Positions 54,821 to 64,000 of a stretch of DNA of 64,000 nucleotides are shown piece by piece. This stretch comes from Litsea cubeba (Eukaryota; Streptophyta; Magnoliopsida; Laurales; Lauraceae), in assembly GCA_012931725.1 (NCBI GenBank), contig CM022955.1:10752885-10816884 (forward strand), given 5' to 3'. Each line of letters begins with the position of its first letter. Positions within the stretch are counted from its first letter, which is position 1. The notes beneath the pieces were generated by a model. It did no database searches. It saw only the letters and a list, made by a program, of their open reading frames with translations, and was not told where the DNA came from. The position numbers were made by a program, and so were the translations under genes.

Positions 54821-55001
54821 GGGAAATATTCAAGTACATCTATCCCTCACCATAGGGTGAGGGACACTCCCCTTTTTGAGAAGTTTCAAGTACAAAAGTG
54901 ACTTTTCAAGTACATAGGAATGCTCCATATGTACTTGAAACTTCCCAAAAAAGAGAGTGTCCCTCATCCTGGTGAGGGATAGATGCATAGGAATACTCCC
55001 C
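54821..55001. mobile_element. 181-bp foldback MITE, Mutator-like
   Basis: The two halves are inverted repeats: outer ends GGGAAATATTC and, on the other strand, GGGGAGTATTC, then CATCTATCCCTCACCA on both arms, GAGGGACACTC and AAGTTTCAAGTAC. It is flanked by a perfect 9-bp duplication ATCAAAATA (54812-54820 and 55002-55010). A 9-bp duplication points to the Mutator superfamily. There is no coding capacity. Confidence 0.82.
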
Positions 55002-55010
55002 ATCAAAATA

Positions 55011-55888
55011 TTATGTTCTGGCTTAGAGAGAGAATACACATGCATGTTAAAAGATTTTTAATTGTATTCAACAGAAATTAATTAGTTATTAATACTCATG
55101 TTCTTATACTCTTCAACAAATGTGCTAGCGGAGCATGAGCATCAGCATATCCTTCAAACTATATATCTTCGCACTTTTTTGCTAGAACTAGAATCTATTG
55201 TCCCTGCGTCCTTCTAGCATGAAGCAGTTTGTATTCTTATTCATGGCGTATACATAAATTTAGTCTAACCAATCTCCATACTTTCGTCATCTTCACCGTC
55301 CATCCTACGTTCTTTTAGCTCTGTATGTGTTTTGTCTTGTTACCATCAACTTAACAGACTAAACTTATTGCTCAATCATTTGGTGTTCTTTTTTGTGTGT
55401 ATAAAAATGGATATAATCAACAGTGTCTTTTTTTTTTGTTATGATCCTCATACAGGTTGAGCAAGTGTGTCAAGAAATGTTGCATTTTTAGATAACATAC
55501 CCTTCTTTCATGTGTACCAACTCTCTCTACACTTGTCATGTCTCAGTCTTTATTATGCCTATATTCTCTAACCCTTAACACCAATTCCTGACCTTTAATT
55601 TGTGTAATGATTCCAAATTTGTTTTCTCTTGAACAATTTAAAGGTGTGGTTTATCGAAGAAAAAGGAAAGACAATTAACCACCTTGTCATGTTTCTGCCT
55701 TAGAAGCTTCTACGAGTGTGCGACATGACCTTCCACGTGATGCTTATGCCAGCTCTCTTTCGGACCATAAAACCCCTTGATTGTTATGCATTTCTTTCTA
55801 TACTCCTCCTTGTTTTCGTAAATTCAATTTTCATTCATAACTCTTATAAACAAGCACTATAACATAAGTGTTGGGTAGGTTGCCATGA
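55011..55888. other. No gene recognised
   Basis: Plain AT-rich sequence; only short random open frames on either strand. Confidence 0.35.
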
Positions 55889-56104
55889 GTGAAGAGTTGC
55901 AGGTTCTCCAAGACAGCCACACATGTGATCTTATACCTTGCCCTACAAAAGGTCAAGCCTATTGGTTATAAATGGATTTATATAGTAAAGTTAAAATCAG
56001 ATGGAGATGTTGACAGATGCAAGGCTTGCCTTGCAGTGTTTGGGATACCAACAAGAATATGTGTCAAATCTCGATCCAAGTTTGATGTGTTTAGCTTCGT
56101 TTAA
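55889..56104 (+). pseudogene. Copia reverse transcriptase fragment
   Basis: The segment KPIGYKWIYIVKLKSDGDVD followed by RCKACLAV corresponds to the start of Copia reverse transcriptase. Frame breaks come before and after; the rest of the domain is missing. It is on the opposite strand from the pol fragments at 57.2-58.0 kb. Confidence 0.7.
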
Positions 56105-56199
56105 GCTGAGTATTAGTCTCTAAGTGGGATTAGAGGACGTTTATCTTAAATTTTGAGTTTGACTAGCTTTTTCATAGCTTTGGGAAATTTTGAGAGCCA

Positions 56200-56760
56200 T
56201 TAAGCTTGGTCTGACACGGCCCGGGGTGGCCTGTGTGACTCGTGTACGTGGGGGATTTATTCTCGATTTTGAAAATTTTCGATTTTTTCTTTTTTTGATT
56301 TGTCATATTAGCCCCTACAACTTTTATGTTATTTCCGTCCGTGTTCAAAACCAAGAAATTCCATTTTTTAGCAAAAAGGGCGAAACAAACTATTCACATC
56401 AAAATCTGTGCGCGATTTTCAACGTTTTCGAATCATGTGAAAAATATACCTTTTGGAAACTACATTTTTCGACGATCAATTTCTTCTTTTTTGTCGATTT
56501 CATCCGAGGCCCATAAATGGGGTTTCTAGCCACAAGAAGCTTTAGAGCTACTGGGGCCCACTCCCCACTCAACTCAAACATAAACCCACATGCACCTTCC
56601 TCTTCCATTTTCCTATTTCAGATCAAACCAAAGAAGAACCTTCTCTTCTTCTTCCTTCCAATTCTTGCCCTTGCATGCCCCACCTATTGAGCTCAAAGTG
56701 GAAATCTGAGTTCAACATGCTCTTCTTCTTCCTGACCAATGACCACTCATTTGAAAAAAA
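56200..56760 (+). repeat. Possible Gypsy LTR fragment
   Basis: TGACACGGCCCGGGGTGGCC at about 56211 followed by pyrimidine-rich and AT-rich DNA has the style of a plant Gypsy LTR start. No partner or target duplication was found, so this is a weak call. Confidence 0.3.
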
Positions 56761-57125
56761 AACCAAAAAACAGTCTTGTCAATCTTTTTTATACTAAGTC
56801 TTATATAGTATAACTAACTGAAACCATTAATGTGGATCATAGCGGTCAAACATCAATTATGCGATGTACCATAATATTAACTATTCCATTAAATCAATTC
56901 ATAAATTGAGGAGAAATAATAGGATAAATCTAAAATTCCTATTTGTTGGTCCAAATTAAATTAATCTTATTTTTTGATTATTCACTAAATGTTCACAAAA
57001 TTAAGCAAGAAAATGAAATCATCATTAATGAAAATAGATCAATGAAAAAGGTGTCTAATAAATTAGCATTATCCATTTCAACCAAATACAATGAGGTCCA
57101 TTTCTCTAACATGATCATTATAAGC

Positions 57126-58135
57126 CTCTGCAGATAATGCTTTGGTCAAATGATCTGCTATCACAAGCCTTGTACAAATTTGCTCTATAGTATTAGATGA
57201 TCCCGAACTTTCTTTTTAACGGCAAGATATTTTATCTGAAAATGTCTTGTAGCGCTGGAACTCTTGTCGTTGTTAGAGAAGCGAACAACTATGGTATTAT
57301 CACAATAAATTTTCAGTGGCTTAGAAATAGAATCCATGATCTGAATCCCTGAAATGAAATTCCGCAACCATATAGCGAGCTTGAGTAGTGGCCTCAAAGC
57401 ATGCCACAAATTCAGCTTCAAATGTGGAAGAAGCAGTTGTTGTTTGTTTGACACTTTTCCACGAAACAACCCCACTAGCAAGGAGAGAAATATATCCTGA
57501 TGTAGATATCCTCGTGTCCAGGCACCCAGCCAAGTCTGAATCTGAATATCCAATCACTTCCAAGTGATCGGACTTTCTATAAGTGAGCATATGTTCTTCA
57601 GTCCCTTGTAAATATCTCATGACTTTCTTTGCTACCTTCCAATGTGCCTTGTCAAGGTTAGACTAATTAATACCATCCTAACATGCCTAATGCAAAACTG
57701 ATGTCTAGACGTGTACAAGTTTGTGCATATAGAAGACTTCCTACTGCGGGTACATCTGGCTTATCTCGATGTCATTTCTGGGACATTGATCCTTGGAGAA
57801 TTGATCACCTCTTAATATAGGTGCTTTTCCTCCAGAACAGTTCTCCATATTGAGTCTTTCAAGAACTCTATTGATATAGGCTTTCCGTGAAAGTCCTCGT
57901 AGTGCTCGAGATCTGTTTCTTAAAATCTTGATTCCAAGCATAAAGGATGCTTCACCCATATCTTTCATTTGAAAGTTCTCTATGAGTTATTATTTTGTTT
58001 CACATAGTAGGCCTAGATCACTACTAGTAAGTAGAATGTTATCGACATATAGGATTAAAATAATGAACTTGCTTCCACTGATCTTCAGGTATATATTGAT
58101 CAACAATGTTTTCGTTAAACCCGAAGGAGGTAATG
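57126..58135 (-). pseudogene. Decayed Copia reverse transcriptase / RNase H
   Basis: Three overlapping frames on the minus strand carry, in pol order: a segment near 58020-58060 resembling the YVDD region (frame poor); MKDMGEASFMLGIKILRNRS (57968 downward); YLQGTEEHMLTYRKSDHLEV with YSDSDLAGC (RNase H, about 57610-57520); SWKSVKQTTTASSTFEAEFV; and IYCDNTIVV near 57275. Frameshifts and stops separate all pieces. The wording fits Copia elements related to the Ale/Tork groups; no LTRs were found. Confidence 0.85.
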
Positions 58136-61100
58136 TTTTCACGCAATTATGATCCATTTCTACCTGAAATACACATTTTAGTATATTCAGAGATACTTTT
58201 CTCTTTAAAATGGGTTTGACGCGAGTCTACGGTTAGGTACGCTTTACATGGGATTTAGGGTTGTTTAAGACTGAAACGCATGCTTCGGGCAGTTCGAGCA
58301 CTATTTTAATATTAAATCGCATTCTATGCGGCTCTAGGAAAATGTTAACTTTAAACCGCGTTTCATGTTATTCGCAGTTGAAAGACGCACTCTAGAAAAT
58401 TTTGGGATATATTTTTTCCTTTTAAACGAGTTTCAAGCAAATTGGGGCTTAAGCAGTAATCTCGTGGGATTCTGAGCGATTTCTGACAGTAAACCATAGT
58501 TGGAGCAATTAATAGCGTATATTTCGATCAAAACGCATGCCGGGTGGTTCAAGGTAATGTTAGTGCATTATGGTTTTGTCTCTTACTTTGAATAGCAATT
58601 TTTACGAATCTTGCCTGAAATATGCATTTTAGGATATTCTGATATATGTTTTTCTTTTGAATTGGTTTTGCGTGATTCTGGGGTCAGGAACGTGTTGTAG
58701 GGGGATCGAGGTTGTTTAAAATGGAAACCCGTGCTTCGGGCAGTTCAAAGGGGATTTCCTAGCCGTCTCTGCGAAAATGTTAGAGGTAAACCATGTTTCA
58801 CACAATTCAAGGTTGAAAGATGCGCTTTAGAAAATCTTATGATTTTTTTCTTACTGTAAAACATGTTTAAGAAAAATTAGGACTTAGTAACTAATCTAGT
58901 GGGATTCAAGCCCGTTTCTGACAGACAAACAACTTGTTTCCTGCGATCAATAGCGAGCGCGTAACAGGATTAAACCACCTACTGGATGATTTTAGGACAT
59001 TTCAGGGTATTCTGGTCTAGTCTTTTGCTTTGAAATGTGTTTCATGCAATTCTATTCTCAAAGATGAATTTTAGATAACTTCATATACTTTTTTGTTTTA
59101 AAATTGGTTTCAAGTGATTGAACGGTTTCGGAATGCTTTAAATGGGATTAAGGGTGGTTTAACACTGAAACCCATGATTTGCGCCGAGAGCAGGGGATTT
59201 TAGACAGCTCTTGGAAAATGTTGGCTCTAAATCACATTTCACACAATTCTGATCCGTTTCTACCTGAAATACACATTTTAGTATATTAAGAGATACTTTT
59301 CTCTTTAAAATGGGTTTCAAGCGAGTCTAGGGTTAGGTACGTTTTACATGGGATTTAGGGTTGTTTAAGATCGAAACACATGCGTCGGGCAATTCGAGCG
59401 CTATTTTAATATTAAATCGTGTTCTATGCAGTTCTAGGAAAATGTTAACTTTAAACAGCATTTCACGCAATTCGCAGTTGAAAGACGCGCTATAGAAAAA
59501 TTTGGCATATCTTTTTTCCTTTAAAATGAGATTCACACAAATTGGGGCTCAAAAGCGATTTCTGACAGCAAACCGTATTTGGTGCAACTAATATCGTATA
59601 TTTCAATCAAAATGCATGCTGGGTGATTCAAGGGCATGTCAGGGCATTATGGTTTAGTCTTTTACTTTGAATTGCATTTTTTTATGAATCATGGTCGAAA
59701 TATGCATTTTAGGATATTCTAATATACGTTTTCCTTTCACATCGGTTTCGCGTGATTCTACGGTTACGAACGTGTTGCAGGGGATCAGGATTGTTTAAGA
59801 CGGAAACCCGTGCTTCGGGCATTTCAAAGGTGATTTCCTAGCCTTCTCTGCAAAAATGTTGGCAGTAAACCGCGTCTTATGCAATTCAGGGTTAAAAGAG
59901 ACGCCCTAGAAAATTTTGTGATATTTTTTTTAATGTAAAACATGTTTAAGGAAAATTAGGACTTAATAACTAATCTAGAGGGATTCAAGCCCGTTTCTAA
60001 TGGACAAACAACTTGTTTCGTGCAATCAATAGCAAGCGCGTAACTGGATAAAACCGCATACTGGATGATTTTCAGACTTTTCAGGGTATTTTGGTCTAGT
60101 CTTTTGCTTTGAAATGTGTTTCATGCAATTCTATTCTCAAATATGAATTTTAGATATACTCATATACTTTATTTTTTTTAAATTGGTTTCAAGCAATTGA
60201 ATGGATCGGAATGCTTTAAATGGAATTTAGGGTTGCACTCTATAAAATTATGGAATATCTTTTACCATTAAAAAATGTTTCAGGAAAATTAGAGCTTAAG
60301 AACTAATCTCGTGGGATTATGATCTGTTTCGGAATTAAAGTCTTATTCCGTGCAATCTATAGCCAATAATACATTAAAAAATGCGTGATTTATGATTCTA
60401 CGGAATTTTACAGCATCAAGGCCTAGTCTTTTTCTTTGAAATGCATTTCATACGAATCTAAGCGAAAATATGAAGTTTTTTTTTCTTCATGTGAGTACAT
60501 TTTGGTCTAAAATGGGTCTCACGTATTTCTGGGGTTAGGAACGCATTGCAGGGGATTTAGGACTAATTAGGACTGAAAACTCGTGTTTCAGGCAGTTCGT
60601 AGGGGATTGTAGTCGTTTTACGAAATTCACGGTTGAATGACTCGCCTCAGAAAATTAGGTGATATCTTTTTACTCTAAATCATGTTTCACGCGAATTAGG
60701 GCTTAACAACTAATATCATGGGATTTTATCCCATTTCTAACCCACAAACATATTTCATGTTATCAATATAGCTTGTATTTGTATAAAAACGCGTGCCGAG
60801 TGATTTTAGGGCATTTCAGGGTATCTAATCTAGTTTTTTTGCTTTGAAATGCGTTTCATGCACTTCTAAAATGATACACACATTTTAGGGTATTGTGAGA
60901 TAGTTCTCCTTAATATGAGTTTCAGGCGATTCAAGGGTTAGGCACTCATTACATGGGATTTAGGGTTGTTTAAGACTGAGACCGGTGCTTCCGGCAGTTC
61001 GCAGGGGGTTCTAGAAGGCTATTGAAAAATGTTGTCTCTAAACTGTATTTCAGGGTAGAAAGACGCTATAAAAAAATTGTTGAATATCTTTTTCCTTTAA

Positions 61101-63385
61101 AATGGATTTCCGGCAAATCCGGGCTTAATAACTAATCTCGTTAGGTTCTGAGCCATTTCTGAGCGAAAATCGTATTTCGTACAATCAATAGCCAATATTT
61201 GGATGAAAAAGCGTGCTCGATGTTTCCAGGGCATTTAAGGGTTTAATTGTCTAATCTTACGCTCTAAAATGTGTTTCATACGATTATGGGCTGAAATAAG
61301 AGTTTTAGAATATCCATATATAAGTTTTGCTTTAAATTTTATTTTACGCGATTCTTAGATTAGGAACGCATTGAAGGGGATTAAGTGTTGTATAAGACCG
61401 AAAGCCCTGATTTGGGCGTAGGGGATTCTCTGCGGGTCTGAAAAAATGTTGTGTGTAAATCTTTTTACAAGATATCGGGGTTTTTAAAGAAGAAACCCGT
61501 GCTTTGGGCAGTTCGAAAGGGATTTCATTGCCGTCTCTGCGAAAATATTGGGAGTAAACCGCATTTGAAGCAATTTACGGTTGAAAGACGCGCACTAGGA
61601 AATTATGTGATATCATTTTCTGTAAAATATGTTTAAGGAAAATTAGGACTTAATAACTAATCTCATGGGATTCAAGCCCGTTTCTAACAGACAAAAAACT
61701 TATTTCGTGCGATCAATAGCCTGTAAATAAATAAAACCACGTGCAGGAAATTTTAGGATATTTTAGGGTATTCTAGTCTAGTCTTTTGCTTTGAAATTTG
61801 TTTCATGCAATTCTATGATGTAACATGCATTTTAGATATCTTGAGATACTTTTCTATTTTAAAATTGGTTTCATGCGATTGTAGGGTTTTGAATGCTTTA
61901 AATGAGATTTAGAGTTGTTTAAGACCAAAACGCGTGCTTCAAGCAGTTCGGGGCTATTTTATTATAAAATTGCGTTCTATTCGGCTTTAGAAAAATATTG
62001 TCTATAAATTGCATTTCATGTGATTCACGGTTGAAAGACGCGCTCTAGATAATTCTTGAATATCCTTTTCCTTTAAAATGTGTTTCGGGCAAATCCAAGC
62101 TTAAGAACTAATCTCATGGGGTTCTAAGTTATTTCTGAATGAAAATCGTATTTCATGCAATCAATAGCGAATATCTATATGAAAAAGCGTGCTGGATGAT
62201 TTCAGGACAGTTAAGGGTTTAATGGTCTAATCTTTTACTCTGAGATGTGTTTCATATGAATATAGGCAGAAATATGAGTTTTATGATATCCAAAGATACA
62301 TTTTGTTTTAAAATGTGTTGCACGTGATTTTTAGGTTAGAAATGCATTGTAGCGGATTAAGGGTTGTATAAAATCGAAAGTCGAGATTCGGGCAGTCCGT
62401 AGGGGATTGGCGGGTCTGAGAAAATGTTGGATGTAAACCGCGTTTCACACAGTTTACAGTTGAAAGACGCTCTCTAGAAAATTTGGTGTTATCTTTTTAC
62501 TTTAAAACGGACTTCAGATAAATTAAGGCAAAAAAAACTAATCTAATGGTATTCAAAGCCATTTCTAGCTCACAAATAACGTAATTTGTGAAATCAATAG
62601 CCTGTATTTCGATAAAAATGCGTACTCAATGATTCAGGGGTATTTTAAGGTATTCTGAACTAGTGTTTTGCATTAAAATGCATTCATGTTATTCTATGTT
62701 GAACATACGCATTTTAAGATATTATGAGATACGCGTACTCATGTGATTCTATTTAAAATGGGTTCCATAGGCGATACTAGGGTTAGGAACGCATTACATG
62801 AGATTAAGGATCATTTAAGACTGAAACGCGTGCTTCGCACCGAGAGTAGGGGATTCTTGACAACTCTGGAAAAATACTGACTATAAATCGCATTTCACGC
62901 AATTCCAATCCGTTTCTAACTGAAATACACATTTTAGTATATTTAGAGATACTTTTCTCTTTAAAATGGGTTTCAAGCGAGTCTAGGGTTAGGTACGCTT
63001 TACATGGGATTTAGGGTTGTTTAAGACCGAATCGCATGCTTCGGGTAATTCGAGCGCTATTTTAATATTAAATCACATTCTATGCGGTTCTAGAAAAATG
63101 TTAAACTTTAAACCGCGTTTCACACTATTCGCAGTTGAAAGACGCGCTCTAGAAAATTTTAGTTCTCATTTTGAAAGACGCGCTCTAGAAAATTTTAGGA
63201 CTCATTTTAGGGTATTCTGAGATACTTTGCTCTTTAATATGGGTTTCAGGCAATTCTAGGGCTAGGCACTCATTAAATGAGATTTAGAGTTGTTTAAGAC
63301 TGAAACGAGTGCTTCCTGCAGTTTGTAAGGGGTTTTATAAGGCTCTAGGAAAATGATGTCTCCAAACTGTATTTCCAGTGGGTCC
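58136..63385. repeat. Degenerate satellite, about 450-bp higher-order unit
   Basis: Twelve to fourteen diverged units follow head to tail, recognisable by the landmark TCTAGGGTTAGG(A)ACGC at about 58220, 58680, 59115, 59325, 59760, 60195, 60525, 60940, 61350, 61885, 62330, 62775, 62980 and 63250. Each unit is itself made of about eight blocks of 37-71 bp that share a core like AAACCGCGTTTCACGCAATT. Some units are truncated (two near-identical short ones begin at 59250 and 62905). No coding capacity. A 26-bp piece, GAAAGACGCGCTCTAGAAAA plus six bases, is duplicated at 63138 and 63172. Confidence 0.85.
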
Positions 63386-64000
63386 ATCTCATGGGTCCAC
63401 CTATACTAATTCCTTATTTAGAACCCTTTCCAAAATATTAAATTGATTTGACCAATTACTATAACTGTTGTATTTGGATCAGATTTTGGAAAGAAATAAA
63501 AATGCTAAATAAAGCAAGCAACCATGCAAATATAGAAATTCTAAATAAAACAAGTATCCATGCCAAATTAGAAATTCTAATTTTAGTAAATCCTCTCTTC
63601 CACGTGGCCCAATGCGGAAAGATGTCTTGGACTTCTTCAACTTCCAAATTCTTTGGAATTCCTCAGACTCTTTGAGTAACTCCAAACTCTTTGGTTAAGA
63701 GTCCATCGTCACCATCTATCTTGTCTTGAAGCCACCGGAATTTACAAATAATAAAAATTAAAAAATACATAAAATCACTATATCTCAAAAATTGAGATTT
63801 AGATGGCAATCTATTAATGGAAATAAAATGGGCTTAGGGAAACCATCATGCATTGCCCCTTCGCGGAAAAACCAAGAAAACCATGATACCCTTTACAAGT
63901 TGCCCAACATAACAAATAATAATAACAAAAATAGAAACTTGTCGGGCTACATGGAGAGGACAACAACCTGCAAGGTTAGTATCACATACACAATAGGAAC
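63386..64000. other. No gene recognised
   Basis: AT-rich DNA with three overlapping chance frames at 63448-63685 and no recognisable element terminus. Confidence 0.4.

Overview
The window is a piece of a flowering-plant nuclear genome dominated by transposable elements. The evidence is plant-type LTR retrotransposons of several Copia and Gypsy lineages, CACTA, hAT and MULE-type DNA elements, and one spliced host gene of 85 codons with GT-AG introns: the transcription elongation factor ELF1/ELOF1 homologue at 40555-41186. The species cannot be named from the sequence. No rRNA gene, tRNA gene, CRISPR array or intact autonomous element was found.

Layout. 1-2105: unexplained AT-rich DNA, then one end of a CACTA transposon with about twenty hairpin motifs. 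2106-27056: copy A of a duplicated locus, opened by a hAT element (2250-3745), a Tork-like Copia element with abnormal termini (3922-17506, itself holding a young Athila-like Gypsy element at 7044-16882) and a minus-strand Copia element without gag (18658-24043). Copy A ends in a 5'-truncated ELF1 pseudogene. 27742-33688: a minus-strand Tat-lineage Gypsy element that has lost most of pol but keeps gag and a plus-strand, multi-exon antisense gene. 34307-41650: copy B of the locus, with empty sites for all five copy A insertions and the complete ELF1 gene. 41640-54015: a CT-rich minisatellite, a very long Gypsy LTR (42186-53940) carrying a 21-bp minisatellite, and inside it another non-coding element (47420-53101) studded with about 35 GC-rich hairpin motifs. 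54016-58135: low-information DNA, a 181-bp foldback element with 9-bp target duplications, and decayed Copia pol pieces on both strands. 58136-63385: a degenerate satellite with a repeat of about 450 bp built from shorter related blocks.

Target duplications and LTR comparison give an order of events. The A/B duplication is about 4% diverged by eye, and the Tat element's LTRs about 4%. The gag-less Copia (2 differences in 195 bp) and the Athila-like element (about 14 in 2034 bp) are younger and sit only in copy A. Copy B therefore serves as an unoccupied reference allele that fixes the exact borders of the copy A insertions.

The most unusual items are the Copia insertion bounded at both ends by its own U5 terminus in inverted orientation, the hairpin-motif array at 48.0-52.1 kb, the layered satellite at 58-63 kb, and the spliced antisense gene in the Tat element. 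All percentages were counted by eye.
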